DNA from: an uncultured Geobacteraceae bacterium
GTDB taxonomy: Bacteria; Desulfobacterota; Desulfuromonadia; Geobacterales; Pseudopelobacteraceae
Reading direction: 5' to 3'
Assembly: GCA_903939115.1 (NCBI GenBank)
Contig: CAJAFV010000071.1
Span: 124,001 to 188,000 of the forward strand
Length of the DNA: 64,000 nt
Under the pieces are notes generated by a model. The model made no database searches, was not told the origin of the DNA, and saw only the letters and a program-made list of their open reading frames with translations. Made by a program: the position numbers and the translations under genes. Shown here in pieces: positions 48,186-57,775 of the stretch (positions are counted from its first letter, which is position 1; each line of letters opens with the position of its first letter).

Positions 48186-49286
48186 CTAAATTATGGAAAG
48201 TTCCGCCTGCAGTGCTCCTGCGGACTTTACTGCCTGGATTATGCTGATCAGGTCACGCGGTGTTACCCCCAGCAGATTGAGCGCCCGCACAACGTCTCCG
48301 ATGCTTGCACCTTCCTGCAGCACCATCAGGCGCCGGGTTTCCTCTTCCACCTTCAATTCAGTCTGAGGAACGACCTTCGTTTCGCCGGTCTTACTGAGTG
48401 GAGCCGGCTGTGATACCTGCGGTGTCTCTTTGATAACCAGCGACAGGCTGCCGTGAGTCACCGCCACCGTCGATATGCGCACGTTTTCGCCCATAACAAT
48501 TGTCCCGGTACGTTCGTTCAACACAACTTTGGCCTGCGCATCCGGTATAACCTCAAGCCTTTCCAGGGCGGCCACAAACTCAACCGCGCGGTTCGCGTAC
48601 GCTTCCGGAATAGTCAAGGTCACCGAACCAGGGTCTTTGCTGACGGCTACGGGACTTTTGAATTTGTCATTCACTACCGCAACGATACGTGACGCTGTCG
48701 TAAAATCAGCATCATGTAAATTCAGATTTAGCACCGATTTTCCCGTCAGAGTATTGGGAAGTTCCCGTTCCACCAGGGCTCCGTTCGGGATCCGTCCAGC
48801 CGTTGGATGATTTTTCTGGGCCGTAGCGCCCTGACCACCAAATGCAAATGAGTTGGTAAGGATCGATCCTTGGGCGACAGCGTATATCTGGTTGTCAGCA
48901 CCTTTCAACGGGGCCATGATCAGCGTGCCGCCGGCAATGCTTTTGGCATCACCGAGAGACGATACAAGTGCATCTACCCGATTGCCCTGTTTCGCGAATG
49001 GGGGGAGAGTTACTGTCACCATGACGGCGGCAACGTTTTTAGTCTTGATGGTATTAGCGGAGGTGGTAATCCCCATCCGTTCCAGCATATTCACCACGGA
49101 CTGGATCTGGAACTTGGTCTGATCGCTATCCCCGGTACTGTTCAAGCCGACAACAAGGCCGTAACCCATCAACTGGTTGTCCCGAATACCTTCAAACGAC
49201 GCCAGATCCTTGATACGAATTGCGTGTGCGCTGGTGGTAATTAAAATAATCAGCGCACTCAGTATGACAGAAACAGCACTCTTCAT
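48186..49286 (-). CDS. flgI: Flagellar P-ring protein
   Basis: A ~366-residue periplasmic ring protein. It has a Sec signal (KSAVSVILSALIILITTSAHA) and conserved RIKDLASFEGIRDNQLMGYGLVVGL (in two parts), plus the GVTPRDLISIIQAVKSAGALQAEL end. The ATG at 49286 has AAAGGATGA upstream; the ATG two codons before it at 49292 touches the same site. Located 33 bp after flgH. Confidence 0.95.
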   Translation of the reverse strand: MKSAVSVILSALIILITTSAHAIRIKDLASFEGIRDNQLMGYGLVVGLNSTGDSDQTKFQIQSVVNMLERMGITTSANTIKTKNVAAVMVTVTLPPFAKQGNRVDALVSSLGDAKSIAGGTLIMAPLKGADNQIYAVAQGSILTNSFAFGGQGATAQKNHPTAGRIPNGALVERELPNTLTGKSVLNLNLHDADFTTASRIVAVVNDKFKSPVAVSKDPGSVTLTIPEAYANRAVEFVAALERLEVIPDAQAKVVLNERTGTIVMGENVRISTVAVTHGSLSLVIKETPQVSQPAPLSKTGETKVVPQTELKVEEETRRLMVLQEGASIGDVVRALNLLGVTPRDLISIIQAVKSAGALQAELSII

Positions 49287-49325
49287 ATTCATCCTTTGTT
49301 TGCCGGGTCAACTCCGGCAGCTCTG

Positions 49326-50000
49326 TCAGAATGGCCAGATTTTATTAAAGATCCCCATCAGCCAGCCAGGACTCTGTTGGTCAGAGATGATGCCCCTCCC
49401 TGAATAACTGATACGCGCATCGGCCACATAGATCGAATTTACCGTATTATCCGGTGAAATATCGCGTGTGCGTACAACCCCTTCCAGCACGATGATCTGA
49501 TCTTCATCGTTAACTTTGATGTTGCGCCGTCCCTCAATCATCAGGTTTCCATTCGCCTGTACATCCATTACCCGCGCCGTTATGGTCGCATTCAAATTTT
49601 CTTGACGTGACGTGTTGCCGGCACCATTGAATGATGAGCCGGAACTTGCTTTAATAAGAGAAGCCAGGTCTGCAAAATTATTTTTTGCAAATGAGGATGT
49701 CTCCAGGCCCAGAAGATTTGTAATCCCTGCATTCACCGAACTGTCTCGTGACGTCCCGGTTTTTGCTGCTTTGGAAGCGCTGGCAGTCTCAGAAATCACA
49801 ATGGTGAGGGTGTCTCCTCTGCGGCGTGCCTTCATATCTTCAGTCAGACTGGCTGAGGTTGATTGCCAGATAGAGCCGCTTGAATAATCTGCCGCAGGCC
49901 GCTGCGTTATGTCTTCGAATCCGGCAGTTTTGATGTCGGTTTTTTCGACGGCGCATCCGGCTAGAAGCAGGATAAACAGGGGTAAAAGTGCGTATCTCAT
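49326..50000 (-). CDS. flgH: Flagellar L-ring protein (lipoprotein)
   Basis: A 224-residue outer-membrane lipoprotein forming the L-ring. The signal ends in LLLAGC. Conserved GSIWQ near residue 42, RRGDTLTIVISETASASKAA and the C-terminal VRTRDISPDNTVNSIYVADARISYSG region. GAAGGA lies before the ATG. It follows flgA in the operon. Confidence 0.94.
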   Translation of the reverse strand: MRYALLPLFILLLAGCAVEKTDIKTAGFEDITQRPAADYSSGSIWQSTSASLTEDMKARRRGDTLTIVISETASASKAAKTGTSRDSSVNAGITNLLGLETSSFAKNNFADLASLIKASSGSSFNGAGNTSRQENLNATITARVMDVQANGNLMIEGRRNIKVNDEDQIIVLEGVVRTRDISPDNTVNSIYVADARISYSGRGIISDQQSPGWLMGIFNKIWPF

Positions 50001-50025
50001 TGATTTTCCTTCTTTCCCGGTATGC

Positions 50026-50739
50026 TCAAAAAGCTACCTGAACGGTAGACCCGTCAATGACTTTGGCCGGTATTTCCTTGAGAGAAGTCAGGTTCTGGAC
50101 TCGAATTATATCTCCCGCGGCTCCGGAACTGTGGGCCTTTCCTGATACAGATATTTTAATCACCCCGTTTTCGGCAACTATCGTAACCATCTGGCCGCTT
50201 TTAATCAGGGGGACTCTTTCAATCTGATCTGCGCGAACCGGTTGATTCGCCCGAAGGGTTGCACGAGCCTTTTTACCGGCTACTTCATCAATCGACCGGA
50301 TGCCAAGATGGGAGTTCTGCGTGAGCTCCCGTTTCTGCAGGGCCAGGTCATCAGCCGTTATGACGGTGCCATGTTCTATCTGACGCACGGTGACAACTGT
50401 ATCGGCCAGCGCCTCCACATCGATGCGCACTGGAATGTTACGCAGCACCCGCTCTTTCTGACGGGCCAAAACCGTAATCGTTATACTTCCCCATCCTTCC
50501 CACTTTTGCGGGGCGACAACTTCATAGTCAATGACGCCGTCCGGAAGCTTTAAAGAATCAGAGATCGATATCCGGCGGAGGTGAACATCCCATCCCATCG
50601 CTGCAGTGCGGGTCGTTACGAATGCAGTGACAGCATCCCGGACCTCCTGGTCCCGATCAACAGCTGAGAGGGCCGAGCGTGGGGTAAAGGCTGTCAAAAG
50701 CAAAAACAGTAAAAAGACTGGGAACTGTAAGTATTTCAT
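50026..50739 (-). CDS. flgA: Flagellar basal-body P-ring assembly chaperone
   Basis: A 237-residue exported protein with an N-terminal signal (FPVFLLFLLLTAFTPRSA) and the SAF-type domain near the C-terminus (ITADDLALQKRELT, ANQPVRADQIERVPLIKSG). It helps FlgI form the P-ring. Placed between flgG and flgH, which supports the call. Confidence 0.9.
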   Translation of the reverse strand: MKYLQFPVFLLFLLLTAFTPRSALSAVDRDQEVRDAVTAFVTTRTAAMGWDVHLRRISISDSLKLPDGVIDYEVVAPQKWEGWGSITITVLARQKERVLRNIPVRIDVEALADTVVTVRQIEHGTVITADDLALQKRELTQNSHLGIRSIDEVAGKKARATLRANQPVRADQIERVPLIKSGQMVTIVAENGVIKISVSGKAHSSGAAGDIIRVQNLTSLKEIPAKVIDGSTVQVAF

Positions 50740-50757
50740 GGTGAGTCAGGTCTACTC

Positions 50758-51546
50758 CTATCGTTTCAGGTTATTGGCTGTCTGCAGCATCTCATCCGAG
50801 GTAGTAACCGCCTTCGAGTTGACCTCGTAGGCACGTTGACCGACGATCATGTTGACCATCTCCTCTGCAACGCTAACGTTACTCATCTCAAGAAATCCCT
50901 GACCGGTCGTGCCAAGACCATCCTGCCCTGGAGTGCCGGTCGTTGCGGCTCCGGAGGCATCCGTCGCAAGATATATATTTTTCCCTTGGCTGTAGAGGCC
51001 AGGAGCATTCGGAAACGACGCCAACTGGATATTGCCTATGATAGTTGCGGCGCTCTGGCCAGCGGTCTGCACAGAAACGGTGCCGTCACTGCCGATATTA
51101 ATCTTGGTGGCCGTGCTTGGTATCGTTATTGATGGAGACATCGGATTACCATCGGAAGTGACGATCTGCCCGGTGCTGTCGCGCTTGAAAGCACCGGCCC
51201 TGGAATAGCCGACGGTACCATCGGGGAGAGTAATCTGAAAAAAGCCGTGGCCTTCGATTGCGATATCAAGTTCGTTGCCGGTCTGGGTAAAATCTCCCTC
51301 TGTGAATATTTTTGTAACGGCAGCCAGGCGACTACCCAAACCTATCTGGATTCCGGTCGGGACCTGGGTGGTGTTTGTGGCCGGGGAACCGGTTGTTTTT
51401 AGATTCTGGTACATAAGATCCTGAAAATCTGCCCGGCTCCGCTTGAAGCCGGTTGTATTAACGTTCGCCAGGTTGTTGGCAATAACGTCAATGCTCTTCT
51501 GTTGTGCCTGCATGCCGGATGCGGCAGTAAAAAGCGAACGAATCAT
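50758..51546 (-). CDS. flgG: Flagellar distal rod protein
   Basis: A 262-residue rod protein. The N-terminus [36 protein letters not shown] (in part) is diagnostic of FlgG, as is the C-terminal [26 protein letters not shown] lies before the ATG. It follows flgF by 30 bp. Confidence 0.96.
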   Translation of the reverse strand: MIRSLFTAASGMQAQQKSIDVIANNLANVNTTGFKRSRADFQDLMYQNLKTTGSPATNTTQVPTGIQIGLGSRLAAVTKIFTEGDFTQTGNELDIAIEGHGFFQITLPDGTVGYSRAGAFKRDSTGQIVTSDGNPMSPSITIPSTATKINIGSDGTVSVQTAGQSAATIIGNIQLASFPNAPGLYSQGKNIYLATDASGAATTGTPGQDGLGTTGQGFLEMSNVSVAEEMVNMIVGQRAYEVNSKAVTTSDEMLQTANNLKR

Positions 51547-51576
51547 GATAGAGCTCCTTTTATTGAATAGTTAAAA

Positions 51577-52335
51577 CTAGCCGACCCTGCCCAGGTCATT
51601 GGCCGCCTTTGCGGCAATATCATCGAATCCTCTTATAACTTTGGAGCACGCTTCAAAGTAACGGTTAGCCTCGATCATCTGTACCATTTCAGAAATACTG
51701 TCGACGTTTGAGCCCTCGGTATATCCCTGCTGGATCTGCGCCGTTCCAGGCTGAGGTTTCGTCTGTGGATCGGAGGGGACAAACAGTGAAGTACCGCTCT
51801 TTGTCAGAGTATACGGCTTTTTAAAGTCTACTACGGAAATGGTGCCTGATGGGGCATCGTCAACCATCACGTTTCCTTTGTTATCGATTTCAACCCGGTT
51901 TCCCTTGATCTTTATTGGCGCAGCATTACCCTTGTTATCCTTTTCGATTCCCTGCACCGGATAGCCATCCATTGTAACCAGAGTGCCGTCGGTAGAGGTG
52001 CGAAAATTACCCTGCCGTGTATACGCGGTTCCTTCCGGAGTCGTAACGGCAAAGAAACCGTCACCATCAAGCGCAAGATCAAGTGGATTGCCACTCTGAC
52101 TGGTCGGCCCGCTGGAATAGTCAATGTAGATATTTTCCTTCTGCAGGATAGGATCTGCGGTCATTCCCTGAGGAACGGCGGGCGGGGTAACGTTTCCCGC
52201 CAGTAACCCTTCAAAAGTCATTTTATCTTTTTTATATCCGGGGGTATTGATATTAGCCAGATTATTGCTGATCACATCCAGCTTGCGCATGGCGGCCAGA
52301 CTTCCCGATACAGCAGGGTATATTCCACTATTCAT
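51577..52335 (-). CDS. flgF: Flagellar proximal rod protein
   Basis: A 252-residue protein with MNSGIYPAVSGSLAAMRKLDV and NNLANINTPGYKKDKMTFEG, the FlgF/FlgG-type start, and EMVQMIEANRYFEACSKVI at the end. Shorter and more divergent than FlgG, as FlgF usually is. GGGGAG precedes the ATG. It follows fliA by 14 bp. Confidence 0.92.
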   Translation of the reverse strand: MNSGIYPAVSGSLAAMRKLDVISNNLANINTPGYKKDKMTFEGLLAGNVTPPAVPQGMTADPILQKENIYIDYSSGPTSQSGNPLDLALDGDGFFAVTTPEGTAYTRQGNFRTSTDGTLVTMDGYPVQGIEKDNKGNAAPIKIKGNRVEIDNKGNVMVDDAPSGTISVVDFKKPYTLTKSGTSLFVPSDPQTKPQPGTAQIQQGYTEGSNVDSISEMVQMIEANRYFEACSKVIRGFDDIAAKAANDLGRVG

Positions 52336-52349
52336 ATCTGCTCCCCATG

Positions 52350-53129
52350 TTAGTTTTTGTGCAGCCTGAGTCGTGAACGCAACCTGACCATCGCCTGGCT
52401 GATGATCTGTGAAATGCGGGATTCAGTCAGCCCAAGCAATTCGCCAATTTCTTTAAGATTTAAATCCTCGTTATAATAAAGCGTTACCGCCTGGCGCTCT
52501 TTCTCCGGCAGCGAATCAATGGCCTGCCCAAGCGCCTCCGCCAACTGCATGGTCATGACCTGCTGCTGCGGACTTTTCGCATCGGTTTCACACAGCACGT
52601 CCGCCAGACAGAGTGGGCTGCCGTCATCCCCTTCCCAACTGTCATCCAGGCTGATAAAGGTAAATACGTGCACGTCGTCAAGCAGCTCATAATAGTCATC
52701 GAGGCTTATCTGCAGGGCGCTGGCGACCTCTTCACTCGTCGGATGGCGGCCAAGGAGATGCTCAAGCTGCCGCAGTTCGCGTTCCAAACGTTTGTATTTG
52801 TCCCGCATAGATCTGCTGAGCACATCATATGAACGGAGCTCGTCCAGAATTGTCCCGCGGACATGCTGTTCGGCAAATGTTTTAAAGAGCACACCCCTGG
52901 TTGAGTCAAAGCGGTCGGCTGCATTTATCAAGCCAATCATGGCTGCACTCATCAGGTCCTGCAAGTCAAGGTGTGGCGGAAGTTTAGACGCCATTCTCCC
53001 GACCAGATAGCGCACCAAAGGAATATGGTCAACGATCAGCGCCTCGCGTTCCTTGTCCTGACGTCTGTCTGTCACAATCTCAAACTGTTTCTGACGCCTG
53101 TCTTTAACGTGTATGTCATCCACAGCCAT
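52350..53129 (-). CDS. fliA: RNA polymerase sigma factor for flagellar operons (sigma-28)
   Basis: A 259-residue sigma factor. It has region 2 (LVRYLVGRMASKLPPHLDLQDLMSAAMIGL, in parts), region 3 and a region 4 helix-turn-helix (LNLKEIGELLGLTESRISQI). The length matches FliA. It controls late flagellar genes. No flgM (anti-sigma factor) gene is found in this operon. It follows flhG by 3 bp. Confidence 0.95.
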   Translation of the reverse strand: MAVDDIHVKDRRQKQFEIVTDRRQDKEREALIVDHIPLVRYLVGRMASKLPPHLDLQDLMSAAMIGLINAADRFDSTRGVLFKTFAEQHVRGTILDELRSYDVLSRSMRDKYKRLERELRQLEHLLGRHPTSEEVASALQISLDDYYELLDDVHVFTFISLDDSWEGDDGSPLCLADVLCETDAKSPQQQVMTMQLAEALGQAIDSLPEKERQAVTLYYNEDLNLKEIGELLGLTESRISQIISQAMVRLRSRLRLHKN

Positions 53130-53132
53130 ATT

Positions 53133-54059
53133 CTACGGGGCTCCCTGGCAATCCATCATGCGTCGGAAAAAAAACTGAATGTTCCCCTTAACCCTATTCT
53201 GACGTTTGTTTTCAATAACCCGTTTGGCAATAGTATTGAAGCATTGGGAAGCTTCTGAATCGGGAAAAAGTTCCGTGACGGCTTTTTGACGCTTAACGGC
53301 ATCAACTACTTTTTCGTCCTTGACCACGCAGCCGAGGTAATCAAGCGAAATGTCCAAAAAGCGACCGGCAACGTTAGCCAGTTTCCGAAAAACCTCCAGC
53401 GCATCCTCACTGTCCTTGGCCATATTGACCAGCACCTTGAAATGATGCTCTGAGTAGCGCGTTGCCAGGAGTTTGATCAACGCATAGGCATCGGTAATTG
53501 AGGTTGGTTCCGGCGTGACCACGACAAAAATCTCCTGGGCGGCAACAGTAAAGTAGGTAACATTTTCTGATATGCCCGCTTCAGTATCCACGATCAGGAT
53601 GTCGAACTGCTCTTCCAGCATATCCAGTTCATCCAGCAGCTTCAGCTTTTCATGCTGCCCCAGGCTGGTCAACTCCTGAACTCCGGAGCCTGCCGGGATA
53701 ATTTTGATGCCGGCGGGCCCGTCAATCAGGATGTCAATAATACTTTTATTGCCATTCAAAACATCATTGAGGTTGTAAACGGGTGAGAGTCCTAACAGGA
53801 CATCCAGATTCCCAAGTCCCAGATCCGCATCAATAAGCAGCACTTTCTTTCCTTGGGCTGAAAGGGCTATAGCAAGATTTGAAACGACATTGCTCTTGCC
53901 GACGCCACCCTTGCCGCTGGTGACGGAAATTACCCGGATACCCTGCTGATCAGCCAAGCCGGCTGTTGAAGTGAAATCGCTCTTTTGGTTGTTTTTTGCT
54001 GTGCGAGCCATCTGACGAAGAGTGTCAGCCTGGTCGCCCGTCCCTGGTGCGGTGCTCAT
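53133..54059 (-). CDS. flhG: Flagellum number/placement ATPase (MinD/ParA family)
   Basis: A 308-residue ATPase that limits flagellar number with FlhF. The N-terminal DQADTLR (9-15) is the motif that stimulates FlhF GTPase. The deviant Walker A is SGKGGVGKSN, with LLIDADLGLGN after it. ATGA overlap with flhF shows coupling. Confidence 0.94.
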   Translation of the reverse strand: MSTAPGTGDQADTLRQMARTAKNNQKSDFTSTAGLADQQGIRVISVTSGKGGVGKSNVVSNLAIALSAQGKKVLLIDADLGLGNLDVLLGLSPVYNLNDVLNGNKSIIDILIDGPAGIKIIPAGSGVQELTSLGQHEKLKLLDELDMLEEQFDILIVDTEAGISENVTYFTVAAQEIFVVVTPEPTSITDAYALIKLLATRYSEHHFKVLVNMAKDSEDALEVFRKLANVAGRFLDISLDYLGCVVKDEKVVDAVKRQKAVTELFPDSEASQCFNTIAKRVIENKRQNRVKGNIQFFFRRMMDCQGAP

Positions 54060-55390
54060 TCTGCCCCCTCACGAAAAATCATATCTGCTAGTTTAGCCGG
54101 TGTCGCTATTTCGATATCTTCAGGAACACGCTGGCCGGTGGTAAAATAAGCTATCTGCAAATTATCCTTCATCAACAGGTTAACCATGTTGCCAAAACTT
54201 TCACATTCATCAATTTTTGTGAACACTACTTTGCTTACTTGAAAAATCCGGAACCGGTTTAAAATCTCTTCCAGTTCACGATCTTTCGTCGTGGCTGAAA
54301 GGCAGAGGTACACCTCCATCTGAATTTTATCCTCCAGGAAATTCTTCATTTCATCGAGCTTTTCCTTGTCTTTGTGGCTGCGGCCGGCGGTATCGATAAA
54401 AATCAGATCACACGCCGAATGCTTTTCAACAGCCTTTTCAAGCTCCTTGGGGGTAGAGGCCACTTCCAGCGGGATTCCCATAATTCGAGAGTAGGTTTTA
54501 AGCTGCTCAACCGCCCCCACTCTGAAAATATCCATGGTAATCAGTGCAACCTTGTTACCGCGATTGAGGGCGTACATAGCCGCCAACTTCGCAGTTGTCG
54601 TGGTTTTTCCAACGCCGGTCGGGCCGACCAGCGCGATGATACGGGGAGAGTTCTTTTTCAGTTTGAGCGTGCCGGCGAATTTAATCAGGCGCCCGAGTGT
54701 CTCGCTGAGACGGCCCTTGACGGTCTGGTTGCCACTCTGCAGAGGCAGTGTGTTGAGTGTATCAACGATCGTCCTGATCAGTTCGGTAGAAACGCCGCTG
54801 TATGCCAACTCTCGTGCTAGAGGAGAATCGTCCGGGAGAAGATCCGCCCCCGATTGTGCGGCCAGCGGGCTCTCAACAGTTATTGTCGGCCACTGGACAT
54901 CCTTGGTGCCCCCCTCCTGGCTTTTTGCCAGTGTCGCGAGGAGCAGTTTCTTGATCTCCTCGAGATCGGAGCGGGGAATGTTTTTGAGATTTATGCCCCC
55001 ATCCTGCTGTTCAGCTGTCTCCACTCCCTCGGCAGCTTTAGCCTCCGCCCGCGCTTCCTCTTCACGCCGGGTGAGTGATTCAACCTTTTCGCGGAGATCT
55101 TTCAGCTCCCGCGCCAAGGGGGCAAGCATTGAACTTTCCATCTCCTCCCGTGCAGTCCGTTCGCGCGGCGGGGCTTCACGGGTCACGACCGGAGCGGACT
55201 GTGGTGGCGCCGGTTTACGAACCGGATCGATCGCCGCCGTCACCCGGTAAACCTGCTTGCTGAAAAAACCAAGAAAACCGCCGGTCTGCTCTTTCTTTGT
55301 CGAAAGAATCATGGCATCCGGCCCGAGTTCCGCCTTTACCATGCGCAATGCTTCCGGCATACTTGCCGCTTGAAATGTTTTAACCAGCAT
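54056..55390 (-). CDS. flhF: Flagellar placement SRP-type GTPase
   Basis: A 444-residue GTPase of the SRP54/FtsY family. It has an N-terminal basic/variable domain, then the NG domain: GPTGVGKTTTTAKLAA, DTAGRSHKDK and FTKIDECESFGN. It directs the first flagellar parts to the pole. It overlaps flhA's end by 11 bp and flhG's start by 4 bp. Confidence 0.95.
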   Translation of the reverse strand: MLVKTFQAASMPEALRMVKAELGPDAMILSTKKEQTGGFLGFFSKQVYRVTAAIDPVRKPAPPQSAPVVTREAPPRERTAREEMESSMLAPLARELKDLREKVESLTRREEEARAEAKAAEGVETAEQQDGGINLKNIPRSDLEEIKKLLLATLAKSQEGGTKDVQWPTITVESPLAAQSGADLLPDDSPLARELAYSGVSTELIRTIVDTLNTLPLQSGNQTVKGRLSETLGRLIKFAGTLKLKKNSPRIIALVGPTGVGKTTTTAKLAAMYALNRGNKVALITMDIFRVGAVEQLKTYSRIMGIPLEVASTPKELEKAVEKHSACDLIFIDTAGRSHKDKEKLDEMKNFLEDKIQMEVYLCLSATTKDRELEEILNRFRIFQVSKVVFTKIDECESFGNMVNLLMKDNLQIAYFTTGQRVPEDIEIATPAKLADMIFREGAE

Positions 55391-57464
55391 TGAAACTTAC
55401 CACCCCGAGAGACTGGATTTTTACATTTTGTGGGATTTCATTATGCGACAGCACCGCCATGTGCGGCACAAAGCGCTCGATTAATTTCCTGACGTGACGC
55501 CGGATCGACGGAGAGGCCAACAGTAGCGGCTGTGCACCGCTGGAGCCGAACCGTTCCGACATGCTGCGGACAGATGCTATTATCTGCTGTGCTGCCGCAG
55601 GTTCTATCGCCAGATAACTACCCTGATCAGACGGCTGGATCGCTTCGGCAATCATATCCTCAATTTCCCGATCAATCGTAACCAGGAAAAGAGTCTCATC
55701 CTCCAGCTTATACTGATCGACAATAAATCGGCCCAACCCCTGCCGCACGAATTCCGTCAATACATCGGGGTCTTTGGTCAGGGAGGCGTAGTCCGCCAGG
55801 CTCTCCAGAATAGTCCGCATATCGCGTATTGACACACCCTCTTTGAGCAGATTTTTGACCACTCTCAGTACGGTTCCAAGGTTAAGCAGGTTTGGTATAA
55901 GCTCATCCACAACCTTCGGAGCAGTGACGGCGACATTGTCAAGCAGCTGCTGCATCTCCTGGCGTCCGACCAGCTCATGCGAGTAGCGTTTGATAATTTC
56001 GCTGATATGGGTGGCAACTACCGTTGTACTGTCAACGACAGTGTATCCGTTGATCTGTGCCTGATCACGGTCCTCGCTCCGGATCCAGACCGCCGGCAGA
56101 CCGAATACCGGTTCTTTGGTGGTCATGCCGGGCAAGTTGGCCGTAACTCCGCCGGAATCCATGGCTAAATACTGGCCGGTCAGCTCGCTGCCACCCACCC
56201 GCGCGCCGCGAATCAACAGGTTATATTCATACGGTTTCAGTTGCAGATTGTCGTGGATATGGATCGGCGGAACGACGAAGCCCATCTTCTGTGCGGTTTG
56301 ACGGCGAATAGAGCGGATACGCTCCAGCAGTTCGCCATTTTGAGCGGCGTCAACCATCGGCACCAGGCCATAGCCTACCTCCAGTTCCAGAACATCCAGT
56401 GGTCGGATATTTGACGCCTGATCTATGGATTCCTCACCAGCGGTTATTTCAGCCAGCGCCGTCTCTTCAACAACCTCTGCCTTCTCTCTCGCCATTTTTC
56501 CGACTAAAAAAGTAACCCCCGAGAGTAATAGGAAAGCAAAGTGCGGTAGCCCGGGAATAAGTGCGAACAAAAACATGACACCGGAGGAAACAAAAAAGGC
56601 CTTCGGATAATTCAGGAACTGCCCGGTGAGCTCCTGTCCAAAACTGTTTTCATCTGCAGAGCGGGTGACCAGGATACCTGCGGCGGTCGAGATTACCAGA
56701 GCCGGAATCTGGGCTACGAGGCCCTCTCCGATAGTCAGCAGTGTATAGTTGGAGAGCGCGTTCATGAGCGGCATCCCCTGTTGCCATACGCCGATGATCA
56801 AGCCGCCGAAGATATTTATCAAGACGATCATGATGCCCGCGACGGCGTCTCCGCGCACAAACTTGCTGGCTCCGTCCATGGAGCCGTAAAAATCGGCCTC
56901 GCGGGATATTTTCAGGCGTCGCCTTTTTGCCTCTTTGTCGGTAAGCAGGCCGGCGGAAAGGTCGGCATCGATCGCCATCTGCTTGCCCGGCATGGCATCA
57001 AGGGTGAAACGGGCGGCAACCTCGGCAACGCGCCCGGCGCCTTTTGTAATTACCACAAAGTTTATAATTACCAAAATCAGGAACAACACCGCGCCGACGA
57101 TGTAATTTCCGCCGACGACGAACTGTCCGAAAGCCTTGATAACAGCACCCGCCGATTCGGCACCTTCACTTCCGTGCAACAGAATCAGGCGGGTTGAGGC
57201 AATATTCAGTGCCAGGCGGAAGAGTGTTGTGACCAGAAGCACGGAGGGGAAAACTGAAAAATCAAGCGGCTGTACTGTATAGAGACAAATCAGCAGAATT
57301 GACAGGGATATCGTAATATTGGCGGCCAGAAAGATGTCGAGAACAAATGCCGGCAGAGGAATTATCATCAGCGCAAGGATCCCGATCAATCCAAGGGCGA
57401 CATAGATGTCTGAGTTTTTGCGGAATCCGCGTAACTCTATTGCTTCCACTGTGTCATTTGCCAT
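55380..57464 (-). CDS. flhA: Flagellar type III export gate protein
   Basis: A 694-residue export gate component with eight N-terminal membrane segments (to about residue 310) and a large cytoplasmic domain. The FHIPEP region includes FTLDAMPGKQMAIDADLSAGL. The start is taken at the ATG 57464 because the sigma-54-type promoter predicts transcription near 57506; an in-frame ATG at 57521 lies inside that promoter. The ribosome site is weak. First gene of the flagellar operon running to flgL. Confidence 0.94.
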   Translation of the reverse strand: MANDTVEAIELRGFRKNSDIYVALGLIGILALMIIPLPAFVLDIFLAANITISLSILLICLYTVQPLDFSVFPSVLLVTTLFRLALNIASTRLILLHGSEGAESAGAVIKAFGQFVVGGNYIVGAVLFLILVIINFVVITKGAGRVAEVAARFTLDAMPGKQMAIDADLSAGLLTDKEAKRRRLKISREADFYGSMDGASKFVRGDAVAGIMIVLINIFGGLIIGVWQQGMPLMNALSNYTLLTIGEGLVAQIPALVISTAAGILVTRSADENSFGQELTGQFLNYPKAFFVSSGVMFLFALIPGLPHFAFLLLSGVTFLVGKMAREKAEVVEETALAEITAGEESIDQASNIRPLDVLELEVGYGLVPMVDAAQNGELLERIRSIRRQTAQKMGFVVPPIHIHDNLQLKPYEYNLLIRGARVGGSELTGQYLAMDSGGVTANLPGMTTKEPVFGLPAVWIRSEDRDQAQINGYTVVDSTTVVATHISEIIKRYSHELVGRQEMQQLLDNVAVTAPKVVDELIPNLLNLGTVLRVVKNLLKEGVSIRDMRTILESLADYASLTKDPDVLTEFVRQGLGRFIVDQYKLEDETLFLVTIDREIEDMIAEAIQPSDQGSYLAIEPAAAQQIIASVRSMSERFGSSGAQPLLLASPSIRRHVRKLIERFVPHMAVLSHNEIPQNVKIQSLGVVSFNAG

Positions 57465-57516
57465 GAAGATGTATCTGTCAACCGCCTTGTTGCGTGTAGT
57501 ATAGACCGGACTTTTA

Positions 57517-57532
57517 TGCATTTTCCGTGCCG
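57517..57532 (-). promoter_or_regulatory. Sigma-54-type promoter of the flhA flagellar operon
   Basis: Minus strand CGGCACGGAAAATGCA: GG and GC ten bases apart, with GGCACG matching the -24 consensus. Transcription would begin near 57506. Confidence 0.75.
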
Positions 57533-57642
57533 CCAGAGCCCGTGAACCCTGCGTTCGCCACGACAGCAGTAAGGGGTGATTCCTTCGACAGTATGGCCGC
57601 TACTGCACTTAATGCCATCGGAAGAACATACACTCAAAGGGT

Positions 57643-57673
57643 GTCAAACTATTGAATGTGTCAAAATATTGAC
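57643..57673. promoter_or_regulatory. Tandem GTCAA-N4-TTGA dyads upstream of flhA, possible activator sites
   Basis: GTCAAACTATTGAA (57643-57656) and GTCAAAATATTGAC (57660-57673) repeat at 17 bp; the second is a perfect GTCAA/TTGAC dyad. They lie 110-155 bp upstream of the sigma-54-type promoter, a usual enhancer distance. Confidence 0.5.
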
Positions 57674-57775
57674 CACATGTGCAGCAAAAGAGTCATTACT
57701 AGCTCAATAATGTGACTTTTCAATTGTGCAACTTGGTCTGATGCATATATCGGGATGCAGCGATATAAAACCGAC

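Noticed and set aside
57465-57521. Longer flhA start at 57521
   Set aside because: This ATG lies inside the sigma-54-type promoter, so it could not be in the transcript from that promoter.
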